Source: Artocarpus heterophyllus | Taxonomy: Eukaryota > Streptophyta > Magnoliopsida > Rosales > Moraceae | NCBI GenBank assembly: GCA_025403435.1 | Contig: CM046348.1 | Location: forward strand, 37,072,052-37,136,051 | Direction of reading: 5' to 3' | DNA: 64,000 nucleotides | Part shown: one piece after another, positions 48,451 to 59,224 of the stretch | Layout: every line of letters starts with the position of its first letter | How positions within the stretch are numbered: position 1 is the first letter of the stretch | Program-made: the position numbers and the translations under genes | Notes under the pieces: generated by a model | What the model saw: the letters and a program-made list of their open reading frames with translations, nothing else | Database searches by the model: none | What the model was told of the DNA's origin: nothing

Positions 48451-49567
48451 CCACGCTCCCCGAAAATATTGGTCTCGCCATTGATTTTGCCTCACCATTC
48501 GAACAAGTGCTAAAATTGAATCCCTGAAATACACTGTTGCCTAATCAAAGTCTTTATGGTACTGCGGCCCATTCTTGCTTACGGTAGTATCTCTCACCAG
48601 TCTTTTAGTGCCAGATATGCATGAATATCCCAAGACCTCCTGCTGAGCACGTCTGCAAATACGATGGCCTTACCCGGATGATACTACAGTGAGATATCCT
48701 AATCCTTTATGCATTTCACCTACCATTGCTGCCTTAATTCAGATCTCTCTAAGTGAACAAATACCTTGAGCCCCTATGATGCGAGAATACTTGAAATATC
48801 ACTCCAGTGGCTTCGTTAGATCCCTCAAAGCGTAAATCACTACGGCGAGCTCTAAATCATGAGTAGGGAAGTCCTGCTCACGAGGCTTTTATTGTTGCAA
48901 TCCATAAGTCACAACTCATCCATGCCGCGTCAACACACATCCAAGCCTTTGTCCTACTACAGTAGTGTAGATCTCATAAAACTCGTCACTGTTCGATGTA
49001 GCTAGTGTAGAAGTGGTAGTCAACCAATCTCTCAACTATTGGGAAGCGCATCTACATCCCTCGTCCCATTCAAACCTATCACTTGTCCCGATCAACTATG
49101 TCAATGGAGCCATTATCTTTGGGGAAACCCTTTGCAAACTTTTCTGCAGTACCCGACAAGTTCTAAAAAGCTGTGAATCTCGACCTCGATCTTCAGTCGC
49201 CCCCACCGTACTGTAGCCTCAATCTTAGATGAATCTACTAAGATGCCTTACTCAAAATTATATGCTTCAAACTCGACCTTTTGAGCATGCAGTTGGTGCT
49301 TTCGGATTGCAAATCGATTCTCAAGAAATATCGGAACTTCCTAGCTGGTCAAACAACTCATCGATCTTGGGCCTAGATATTCGTCCTTCATGATGACTTG
49401 ATTTAACTATCGATAACCAACGTGCAACCTGAGTGTACCATTGTGCCTCTTAGCAAACGAAACTAACATGTCCTATACAGTCCTGAATATATCCTTTATC
49501 TGTATGTTCTTGAAGCTGTTTCCTTAATTCCTTCATTCCTACTAGCGCCAAACAACATGGTGCTACG
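48451..49567 (-). pseudogene. G reverse transcriptase and RNase H remnant
   Basis: Minus-strand traces: APCCLALVGMKELRKQLQEH (about 49505-49565), RPKIDELFDQLGSSDIS (about 49320-49375) and FLELVGYCRKVCKGFP near 49120-49170. The spacing between these is shorter than in intact elements and I do not see a catalytic FxDD, so the palm has probably suffered a deletion. RNase H is barely recognisable. Confidence 0.7.
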
Positions 49568-49572
49568 AAAAT

Positions 49573-51928
49573 TGTAACGCCCCTATATGGGGGTTAACAG
49601 TTTTTAATGAGATAAAATAAAAATAAATAATAAAAGTAAAACCTTAAAAATAAAATTTGCCCGGGACTTAAATGAAAACTCTCAACTCAAAATTAAAAAT
49701 ATAAACGATAAATAAACCACAGTTTTAATGTAGCACCTTAATTTAATAATATAAACTGTTGTCATCATCATTTTAACCCTCAACACATTGTAATACAGTC
49801 ACAGAAAGTAACAATTGATGCTTACATTATCATGAAGAACATTCTCAACGATTGAAGCAGTCCCAATGTAATATAGCTACATCACTTCCTCAACTATATT
49901 TCTCGTAGCCACCTCACACTTAGTGAGTCCTGAAAAGATATAAACATAAGGGAATGAGCAACACTATGCTCAGTAGAGAAAGCCATTACTCACCTCTATC
50001 ATTACCACATTAAAATCTGCATGGTTAGTAAGTTACATCATATTCCAGATTATGAGGTTTATTATGATCACATCTTATGGATACCGTAGTTAATCATTAC
50101 CAAGTGTCATAATTACACATTTATACAAATATTAACAATCATCATTGTTCCTAGGTATCCATGTTAAATTGAGTATCACTCAACTCATCGAAACCCAAAT
50201 GGGCGCACTTGATCACCCTATAAACATTCCAAGGGTGTTCCGGTGAGGGGACATCAAGCCCCGAGTCCTCACCAAATCAATTCCTGTACAGTGTGTTCTG
50301 GGACTTTCAACCCAAGGAAGCGTCATCACCTTCCCCCTATTTTACCTTTTAGGGTATTCATGCCCAAGGACGTAACCGTCGCCCTTTTCATGTCTCACAA
50401 TTTCTCTATATTAAATCATTATCAATAGAGTTAGTTTTCCTAACCATGCTTCTTAATTTATAACATGTGTCAATTCATTATGTTCCTCGCCGTACAATAC
50501 AAGACGAGTCCATGTCATAGTTTCATATGTGATACTCATATAATATCAGTTCAACATAGATATATATATATTGCGGCAAAACAATCAATTTTAATTCTAT
50601 AAAAACCTCACAAAAGATGAGTAATAGAATCCCTACCTTTCAAGCTTATCAACAGTCTCTTAATCCTGGAATCAATTAACGTTAGCTCCATACTCCCTTG
50701 ATCCTAAGGCGTGCATAAGGACAATTAAAACTAAAGCACAACATACAACTACATTCATAAATAAATCATGTGTAAACCTATCTTACTAGTATGCCATTAA
50801 AGCTTTTATATAAATCTCTTTTGAATACCACAGTAAACAATTTTTGTCTTAACACAATATAAAATGTGAACAAGTAATCTATATGTTTTAGTCCCTAATA
50901 AGATTCATCAATCACTTAGGATAATATTGGAAAGGTTGCAAGACATTAAAGAATTAGGTGGTGAGCAAAGATGGGTTCTTGGTTCAGGTTAGCAGCTGGT
51001 ATACCATAACAAACTGGCAGATTTACTAGTTTCCAATACAAAAATTGAATAATTCTTAGAAAATAAAATACAACTCCGATTTAGGTTTATGATAGCTCGT
51101 TAGAAAGCCTAGGATGCTACTTTTCAAATATGCAAACCAATTCATAAAATTCATTTTAATTTAATCTTAGAATTTCAAGAAATAACCACTGCCCATAGAG
51201 GTATTACAAAGTTTAACAATATAAATTTTCTGTCTAGGGCATATACACTTAGACTTCATACATATGCTCCAAAATAGCAACAAACATATACTTAGGTTTA
51301 AGAACGCAAATTTGAATAATCCTTTAGTATAAAAGAAAATTTATAAATGAAAGACTAAATTTGTTCATAAGATTCTAACCTCGGATTATGGTTAGTTGGA
51401 AGCTTGAAATGGCTTCAAAACAGGTTCCTTTACTTCGGTATGACTGAAATTCTTGCTCAAATGGAGATGATGGTGGCTGATTTTTATGGCTGCCTTGAAG
51501 AAGTTCTCTAAGTATTTTGCTTCAGCAAAGAAATGAGAAGAAGAGTGTGGGAACCGTGGAAGAGAAAGGAAGAAAAGATGAAGTCTTTGAAGAGAAGTGA
51601 TAGAAACAATTATAGAGGAGACATGTTGAAGCATGTCACGGAGGAAATAAAGAAAATGAGGGTCAAGAGTAGTTGGAAAAGATATCCTTATGTCTCATCT
51701 AAAGACTTTAACACACATAATGCCAATATGACATTTTTGAGATTTATTAGAAGTTCTAAGGCTTTTTAGTAATCATACTAAATAAATATAGGAGAATTTT
51801 AGAAAATTTAAAAATAGATAAAAATAAATATTATAAAATAAATTTAAATGAAGCAATTTTTTTTTTTTTATACATTAAAAATTAATTTAATTACCTCAAT
51901 ACCCGTTAGGAGAATAACGGGTGTCACA
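49573..51928 (-). repeat. 3' LTR of H (left)
   Basis: Plus-strand reading TGTAACGCCCCTATATGGGG...ACGGGTGTCACA. Open frames inside it recur in the other LTR because the LTRs are copies; none looks like a known protein. Confidence 0.96.
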
Positions 51929-51942
51929 GCTCTACCCCCCTT
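51929..51942 (-). promoter_or_regulatory. polypurine tract of H
   Basis: Minus strand AAGGGGGGTAGAGC abuts the LTR. Next to it AAATTTCGAGGACGAAATTT (complement within 51943-51966) is the tail signature shared with G. Confidence 0.85.
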
Positions 51943-51966
51943 AAAGAAATTTCGTCCTCGAAATTT

Positions 51967-52883
51967 CAATTCTAGCAATACTAGTAAAAATTATGATTCC
52001 ACTATGATTCCAATTTTGAGTCTAAACCGTTAATGTTGTTTGTCCTCCAAATTTAAGTTATCGTATTTCCACTTATTTACTTGCATAATAAATCTTACTC
52101 CTAAATCCCTCAATAAGAGTATTTCTGACAAGTTTCAACTTATAACACCGTATAATAGTCTAAGAATCTGATCAGGCATACATATTGACCATATCATGAT
52201 TCCAGTCCTTCATTGTCCATGGACTGTGATTTACAATCACATTTAAGGAGATTGCCAGAGAAATTTTATATACTTCATCTTTAGGTTCCTTTTCCTTTTT
52301 GAGTAAAGAAAAGTCAAATATATTTGATTTCATACCTCAACTAATAAACTAGAACATAATCATAAAACATATATCACAAACACTTTTATTCAAAACTATA
52401 CATTAAACTTACACATAGAGATATTAAACGGAATCTCAGAGTTGCAAACATACCCGACATATTTTTCATTAAACAGCTATCCTCATGACACAAACATTCA
52501 ACCCAAATAATATACTCATATTTCATATGGAATATCCCCATAACTGACTCTGGTACTTCCACATAATATTAACAGAATATTACACATTACAAACATAATA
52601 CGGATACGTTTCGAGAGTACAAGGCACTCCGTATACCAGCTATCCATATCATGCATGCTTATAGGATACAAAAACATCGATAAACAAAAGATCGGACCTT
52701 AAGAAGGATGCGTTTCGAGAGCATCAAGTACTCCGTATCCAGCCATCCCGGCATTAGGCTCAATGAATCTAAAAGATTTAACAACGACGTACCACAAGAA
52801 ACACATAATACAAGGCAAACGGTTATTCGTAACACACGAAATACGGACACACATGCCTACATGCCAAAGATAAAACAAAAAGA
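51967..52883 (-). other. H sequence downstream of the LOG gene
   Basis: About 0.9 kb between LOG and polypurine tract with no supported ORF. It includes a 46-bp imperfect direct repeat (52601-52646 and 52705-52750, shared core CGTTTCGAGAG and CTCCGTAT). Probably the 3' untranslated part of the element RNA. Confidence 0.6.
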
Positions 52884-53573
52884 TTACAGATGGAGATTCA
52901 AATCAATTGGCCGCTCCCGGCTTTCCCTTTCCCATTCAAGCTTGGATGTTGCAGTGTCGGATTCTGGATGTATGATTTGCATTTTATCTATCAATTCCTC
53001 AGCTGTTGAAGCAGTGACAAAGATTTGTCTCTCCGATTCTGTAGTGATGTTTTCTTCCACAGCGTAATCTAGAAATTTCAAAAGACCGTCATAAAAACCC
53101 TTTACGTTCAGCAGTCCCAAAGGTTTGGAATAAAAGCCCAACAATTGCCCACAAGCAACTATAAATATTTCCTCAAGAGTACCTAGACCACCAGGTAATG
53201 CTATAAAAGCATCAGAATTATAGATTATGTCTTTAAAATTTTTTGGGATACTCCTGACTCCTTCTCCCTTACCTATGGCTTCCTTACAAAGGTTTCCTTC
53301 AACTGGAATATGAGGCCAAATTCTTACATCAGTAGCGTCGCTAGACCTAGCTGCTAGTGCCATATTTACCATCATTTTTATACTACCACCCCCATAGATT
53401 ATGTTAATCTTTTTGCATGCTAGGACTTGCCCTAAGTGATTTGCAGCTTCTAAATAAGCTTTATCTTTTCCAAAGCTGGAACCACAAAAGACACAGACAT
53501 TCTTTATTTTCTTCGTGGACTGGGAGGTAGACATATTTGGTTTATAGAAGTGGTTGCTTAATGTCTGCTCCAC
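52884..53573 (-). CDS. LOG: LONELY GUY (LOG) family protein carried by element H
   Basis: 229 codons, single exon, no disruption. LOG enzymes cleave cytokinin riboside 5'-monophosphates to free cytokinin bases in the cytosol and nucleus. Residues 24-33 (KNVCVFCGSS), 58-64 (IIYGGGS), 119-135 (NSDAFIALPGG then LGTLEE, the PGGxGTxxE motif) and 148-156 (YSKPLGLLN) match the Rossmann-type LOG fold. Length is in the usual plant range (about 210-230). Start: M1 at 53573, or M14 (MSTSQST), which is nearer to normal LOG N-termini. The segment at about 66-118 is divergent: GLMG after YGGGSI is KMMVN, and the HQRKAEMAR helix with the conserved arginine reads PKNFKDIIY. Plant LOG genes have several introns; the absence here implies capture through RNA. 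Family call firm; activity uncertain. Confidence 0.93.
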   Translation of the reverse strand: MEQTLSNHFYKPNMSTSQSTKKIKNVCVFCGSSFGKDKAYLEAANHLGQVLACKKINIIYGGGSIKMMVNMALAARSSDATDVRIWPHIPVEGNLCKEAIGKGEGVRSIPKNFKDIIYNSDAFIALPGGLGTLEEIFIVACGQLLGFYSKPLGLLNVKGFYDGLLKFLDYAVEENITTESERQIFVTASTAEELIDKMQIIHPESDTATSKLEWERESRERPIDLNLHL

Positions 53574-54176
53574 TTAGACTTCGGGTTCTACATGAGATTT
53601 TAAAGATGAGAAATATACAAAAAGGGCTAAAGAGATAGACGAGTAGGTAATGAAAAGGTAATCCAAAGATTTAAACAAAATCTTGTGCGGATAAGAAAGT
53701 AAGATAAGGTGATTGATAGTTTACAGAAAATCTGATTCACTTTTTGAAAAAGATTAGACTCTAATTGTATAACTTTTGACAATTGAGAACAATTTGACAG
53801 AAGACCCTCATGACACAACTGTAGACTTTTTGACAAATATACACCAAGTCTAGAAATTTAATATAAACGACAAATACTGTAGAACTTTTGAAATTTGAGA
53901 CACAAATCTTGAAATATCTGGATAAGCTTTTCAAAATTCAAACATATTACTGTACCGTATGTAACGTGTCTGATAAGATATATATTTTATTATATATATA
54001 TTTAAGAAAATCATAAATTAAATAAGATATTAACACTTACTGTATCAATCTAATAATCACAATTATTTCAAACACAAAAGCAAATATTCTGAGAAAAAGA
54101 AAAACACAAACTGTTGAACATCAGCTAAAACTGCTTCAAATAAGTAAAGACTAAATAACCTTTATAGAGCGATGAC
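53574..54176 (-). other. spacer between the two H genes
   Basis: About 0.6 kb of AT-rich sequence separating the upstream 173-codon ORF from LOG, with no supported ORF. The spacing leaves open whether LOG is translated from the same RNA or a separate or spliced one. Confidence 0.55.
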
Positions 54177-54698
54177 TTATTCCCCATCCAGTTTTCTTAT
54201 GGCTTGGCAAACAGGATCTAGAAATACCATATTCCTGAGGCGTTGTCTTTCTGTATAAAATTTAGGCCAGAGTTTAAAAATAGCTCCTTGAACATATCCA
54301 CTAGGGTGACCGTGGAGAGGAGGATGGATGCTATCCAAGTTCTCCTTTGAAAGTCCATCCCTACAAAACCGTATTTTATCCTCTCTATTCGTAGACATAT
54401 AACCAGGTGAAGTACATTTACCGTTACAATTTTGTCTTCCACATTTGTTACAAGTGACCACGATGGCACGAGCTCTTCTTTTCATTGCACTACGACTGGT
54501 ACCCGTTCCTGGTAAACCGACATCTTGACTAAAGTCACTCGGACGGATTTTCCCCTCTATCAACATTCTCACATCACAAGGGAAACCAAAACGCATAAGA
54601 ATCCACAACCGAGTAATTCTAGCCTTGTATTTCTTTCTGAGAATCTTTTGGGAGAGTGATGGGAAATACTTTCTCAGGTGTTGGTACTTTGGGTCCAT
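54177..54698 (-). CDS. unrecognised 173-codon protein of element H
   Basis: Intact minus-strand ORF upstream of LOG in element H, starting MDPKYQHLRKYFPSLSQ. I do not recognise the family. The N-terminal 35 residues are strongly basic (ILRKKYKARITRLW). A second basic patch (AMKRRARAIV) leads into a cysteine cluster at residues 83-95, CNKCGRQNCNGKC, spaced CX2CX4CX3C, close to a CCHC zinc knuckle but with cysteine for histidine and one residue fewer. The C-terminal half has HPPLHGHPSGYVQGAIFKLW. A basic, zinc-binding nucleic-acid-binding protein is plausible: a divergent gag nucleocapsid, a transposase-like fragment or a second captured host gene. It shows no resemblance I can see to G gag. 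Intact length in a young element suggests it may be expressed. Confidence 0.7.
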   Translation of the reverse strand: MDPKYQHLRKYFPSLSQKILRKKYKARITRLWILMRFGFPCDVRMLIEGKIRPSDFSQDVGLPGTGTSRSAMKRRARAIVVTCNKCGRQNCNGKCTSPGYMSTNREDKIRFCRDGLSKENLDSIHPPLHGHPSGYVQGAIFKLWPKFYTERQRLRNMVFLDPVCQAIRKLDGE

Positions 54699-56140
54699 GA
54701 TGAGATGAAAGAAGAGTAAATAGAAAGAAAAAATTAAGATAGTAAATTGCAGAATCCTAGAATTCCTTCTTCTTTTAGAGAAAAAGAAGAATTTTTAATG
54801 AAAAAGAAGAGGATTTGCGATTTAGAGAGAAAATAACAAACTAAGAGAGAAAAAGTGAATTCGGAGAAATAAGCTCCTATGCACAGTAAACGTATTTGTA
54901 AACAATAATTAAACCACTGTATATGACACGTATAGAGACCGCGTGGGAGAGACAGTGTGAATCAAACTGATTTAAGATTTGAACTAGGCCCAAATGTTCT
55001 AAGTTGAAAATGGTCAGGTTGTTTCGGGCCTTAACACATTTAGAACGAGTTAAATAACAAATATAAAATTGGAAACCAATTTGTATAAATCTTAAACCCA
55101 ATTCAAAGTCCACTATAGATAAAGTTAACTATAAACAACAAATCTAATTTAACGACAACAAGGATCTTCCTGAATGATCCAGCAACTCAAATAATTTTGT
55201 TTTAATCAAAACCTTATTGAACAATACATACACCCATATGTTATTCCTAATACTCAACATCTATCAATGGATTCATCATCATTACTACCAAGGGTTTAGA
55301 ATGTGACTAACCTTGAAATCAATACGATTTACGTCTTTCAACGTAGACCATATCAACGAACAAAGACACTTGATGTTACTACTTAAGAACATCTACAATC
55401 TCCACAATTCTACTTATACAATATATAATTTCCTCATATAACAAAACCTTAAGTAACCAAAAGATTCACTGATACACTTAAATACAATGTACGTAACAAA
55501 ATATTCCAATTTTGAGATTCATGCATTCTAGACTTTACACAGTCTCAACAGACCAAAAGTCTAACATTTATCTCTCTCAAGATTCAATACCATGATTCCC
55601 AACTTATATCATATTCCTCAAATATATAGAACTTTTAAGAAAAGATATTGACACTTATGTGCTCCATCGAATCCACACATAATCATTACTTAGGTTTGAA
55701 TCAATTACGAAAAATTTGGCATATCTATGTCAAACTTTAAAATCAATAAATCAAGCCTTATATTTCTCATTGTTTTTCACGAGACAAAAGGCTTTTAAAT
55801 CCTCTTATCTATACGAATTTCTCATCGTTTATACAAATTAGATATTCTTATAGATCCAAATATTATACGAATCTCTCATAAGCAATCTACTTATAAACTC
55901 ATTCCATATAATTATCATTCCCTCATAACTATTAATACTTTCCTTTCATATAATTATTGTACTCATATAACTATTAATATTTTCATTCTATGGCCTTTCC
56001 ATGTTACATCCTTCTAGACTGTATAAATCAATGTGAAGGTTCATTTTGATGATGACAATGAAAATTCAGCTTCAAAACCATCTCAAAAATATATATTTTT
56101 TTTTAAAGTGGTGCTACACTCCCTAGGTTAACCGAACCTA
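54699..56140 (-). other. leader of element H
   Basis: About 1.45 kb between primer-binding site and the first ORF, AT-rich, with only short open frames. No gag-like sequence seen. Confidence 0.65.
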
Positions 56141-56153
56141 GGCTCTGATACCA
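56141..56153 (-). promoter_or_regulatory. primer-binding site of H
   Basis: GGCTCTGATACCA on the plus strand is the complement of TGGTATCAGAGCC. It is separated from the LTR by 7 bases (CAAAATTC side), within the range seen in Gypsy elements. Confidence 0.85.
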
Positions 56154-56160
56154 AAAATTC

Positions 56161-58516
56161 TGTAACGCCCCTATATGGGGGTTAACAGTTTTTAATGAGA
56201 TAAAATAAAAATAAATAATAAAAGTAAAACCTTAAAAATAAAATTTGCCCGGGACTTAAATGAAAACTCTCAACTCAAAATTAAAAATATAAACGATAAA
56301 TAAACCACAGTTTTAATGTAGCACCTTAATTTAATAATATAAACTGTTGTCATCATCATTTTAACCCTCAACACATTGTAATACAGTCACAGAAAGTAAC
56401 AATTGATGCTTACATTATCATGAAGAACATTCTCAACGATTGAAGCAGTCCCAATGTAATATAGCTACATCACTTCCTCAACTATATTTCTCGTAGCCAC
56501 CTCACACTTAGTGAGTCCTGAAAAGATATAAACATAAGGGAATGAGCAACACTATGCTCAGTAGAGAAAGCCATTACTCACCTCTATCATTACCACATTA
56601 AAATCTGCATGGTTAGTAAGTTACATCATATTCCAGATTATGAGGTTTATTATGATCACATCTTATGGATACCGTAGTTAATCATTACCAAGTGTCATAA
56701 TTACACATTTATACAAATATTAACAATCATCATTGTTCCTAGGTATCCATGTTAAATTGAGTATCACTCAACTCATCGAAACCCAAATGGGCGCACTTGA
56801 TCACCCTATAAACATTCCAAGGGTGTTCCGGTGAGGGGACATCAAGCCCCGAGTCCTCACCAAATCAATTCCTGTACAGTGTGTTCTGGGACTTTCAACC
56901 CAAGGAAGCGTCATCACCTTCCCCCTATTTTACCTTTTAGGGTATTCATGCCCAAGGACGTAACCGTCGCCCTTTTCATGTCTCACAATTTCTCTATATT
57001 AAATCATTATCAATAGAGTTAGTTTTCCTAACCATGCTTCTTAATTTATAACATGTGTCAATTCATTATGTTCCTCGCCGTACAATACAAGACGAGTCCA
57101 TGTCATAGTTTCATATGTGATACTCATATAATATCAGTTCAACATAGATATATATATATTGCGGCAAAACAATCAATTTTAATTCTATAAAAACCTCACA
57201 AAAGATGAGTAATAGAATCCCTACCTTTCAAGCTTATCAACAGTCTCTTAATCCTGGAATCAATTAACGTTAGCTCCATACTCCCTTGATCCTAAGGCGT
57301 GCATAAGGACAATTAAAACTAAAGCACAACATACAACTACATTCATAAATAAATCATGTGTAAACCTATCTTACTAGTATGCCATTAAAGCTTTTATATA
57401 AATCTCTTTTGAATACCACAGTAAACAATTTTTGTCTTAACACAATATAAAATGTGAACAAGTAATCTATATGTTTTAGTCCCTAATAAGATTCATCAAT
57501 CACTTAGGATAATATTGGAAAGGTTGCAAGACATTAAAGAATTAGGTGGTGAGCAAAGATGGGTTCTTGGTTCAGGTTAGCAGCTGGTATACCATAACAA
57601 ACTGGCAGATTTACTAGTTTCCAATACAAAAATTGAATAATTCTTAGAAAATAAAATACAACTCCGATTTAGGTTTATGATAGCTCGTTAGAAAGCCTAG
57701 GATGCTACTTTTCAAATATGCAAACCAATTCATAAAATTCATTTTAATTTAATCTTAGAATTTCAAGAAATAACCACTGCCCATAGAGGTATTACAAAGT
57801 TTAACAATATAAATTTTCTGTCTAGGGCATATACACTTAGACTTCATACATATGCTCCAAAATAGCAACAAACATATACTTAGGTTTAAGAACGCAAATT
57901 TGAATAATCCTTTAGTATAAAAGAAAATTTATAAATGAAAGACTAAATTTGTTCATAAGATTCTAACCTCGGATTATGGTTAGTTGGAAGCTTGAAATGG
58001 CTTCAAAACAGGTTCCTTTACTTCGGTATGACTGAAATTCTTGCTCAAATGGAGATGATGGTGGCTGATTTTTATGGCTGCCTTGAAGAAGTTCTCTAAG
58101 TATTTTGCTTCAGCAAAGAAATGAGAAGAAGAGTGTGGGAACCGTGGAAGAGAAAGGAAGAAAAGATGAAGTCTTTGAAGAGAAGTGATAGAAACAATTA
58201 TAGAGGAGACATGTTGAAGCATGTCACGGAGGAAATAAAGAAAATGGGGGTCAAGAGTAGTTGGAAAAGATATCCTTATGTCTCATCTAAAGACTTTAAC
58301 ACACATAATGCCAATATGACATTTTTGAGATTTATTAGAAGTTCTAAGGCTTTTTAGTAATCATACTAAATAAATATAGGAGAATTTTAGAAAATTTAAA
58401 AATAGATAAAAATAAATATTATAAAATAAATTTAAATGAAGCAATTTTTTTTTTTTTATACATTAAAAATTAATTTAATTACCTCAATACCCGTTAGGAG
58501 AATAACGGGTGTCACA
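56161..58516 (-). repeat. 5' LTR of H (right)
   Basis: Same length as the left LTR and identical by eye except at 58247. As the 5' LTR it would hold the promoter driving the two ORFs on the minus strand. Confidence 0.96.
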
Positions 58517-58521
58517 AAAAT

Positions 58522-59224
58522 CAAAGCGGCCCTCAGGAATAAATTGATACCAACTTAATCCTTCTGATGCAATGCTAATCACGATAACCCATTGTGGAAG
58601 ACATCCTTGAACTCATTAGCCACCAATGTTGCTACATTTCTTCCTACGGCATCAGATTCATCCCCTAGATCTAAAAGAAACATATATATATATATATATA
58701 TGTATATGATATATAGCATGCTAGGTTTTCCTCGTACACCTAGACAAGTTTTCATGAGTTACTCACTCATTACTCAATCGTTACCACCCTGGTAAACGAT
58801 CATCGTCCCCCTATCGATCCCTAGGGTTACTTACTTAGTGTGACAACTACAGTTGCGCATTCCTGGACAACCTATCTATTCCTAAAATCAATCATAAGTA
58901 CTCATGGGGATCATAACCAAATTACTTCTCAAAGTCCCATCCCCAATCATTACCTCACAAGGTTTACACCTATGGTTCACACACACACCTGCTCCAGGGG
59001 TGGGGTATTTACTAAGGGTTCAGCAAATTCCTCTATTTCAATTTCCAAGGCATATACAAATGAACTCAAAACAAGATAATGAATGGCACCAATATCAAAG
59101 AGAATTAAAACTAAAGACTAAGAAACTAGGACCATACTGTCGACCGTCACGTCATTGGTCTGAGTATTCAAACTCCCTAAAGTTACTATGCGAACTCGAA
59201 CTGGAGTCTCTTCCTTTTCCTCTG
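58522..59224 (-). pseudogene. G region between gag and the H insertion
   Basis: Expected to hold the gag zinc knuckle, protease and start of reverse transcriptase. I can only see fragments without clear motifs. An (AT)n tract lies at about 58683-58705. Confidence 0.5.

Larger units (their letters stand above)
49573..58516 (-). mobile_element. element H: young non-autonomous LTR retrotransposon carrying a LOG gene
   Basis: LTRs 49573-51928 and 56161-58516, each 2,356 bp and, by eye, differing at one base (A at 51659, G at 58247). Exact 5-bp duplication AAAAT (49568-49572 and 58517-58521) in G. Primer-binding site complement at 56141-56153 and polypurine tract at 51929-51942 give minus-strand orientation. 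The 4.2-kb internal region has no gag, protease, reverse transcriptase or integrase, only two intact ORFs on the element strand: 173 codons (54177-54698) and a LOG family protein (52884-53573). It keeps the Tekay-type tail motif (complement at 51943-51966), so it probably derives from a Gypsy element whose coding part was replaced. It would need enzymes from a relative to move. Confidence 0.95.

Noticed and set aside
50243..50428. 61-codon ORF in the H LTR, repeated at 56831
   Set aside because: Copy identity follows from the LTR pair; low-complexity composition and no domain.
51392..51769. Overlapping 80- and 78-codon ORFs in the H LTR, repeated at 57980-58357
   Set aside because: They recur only because the LTR is present twice. 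They lie on opposite strands over the same bases and resemble nothing I know. No support as genes.
49573..58516. H as a segmental duplication of a host LOG locus flanked by repeats
   Set aside because: TG...CA-type LTR ends, an exact AAAAT duplication, primer-binding site and polypurine tract in the right places all show retrotransposition of the whole unit.
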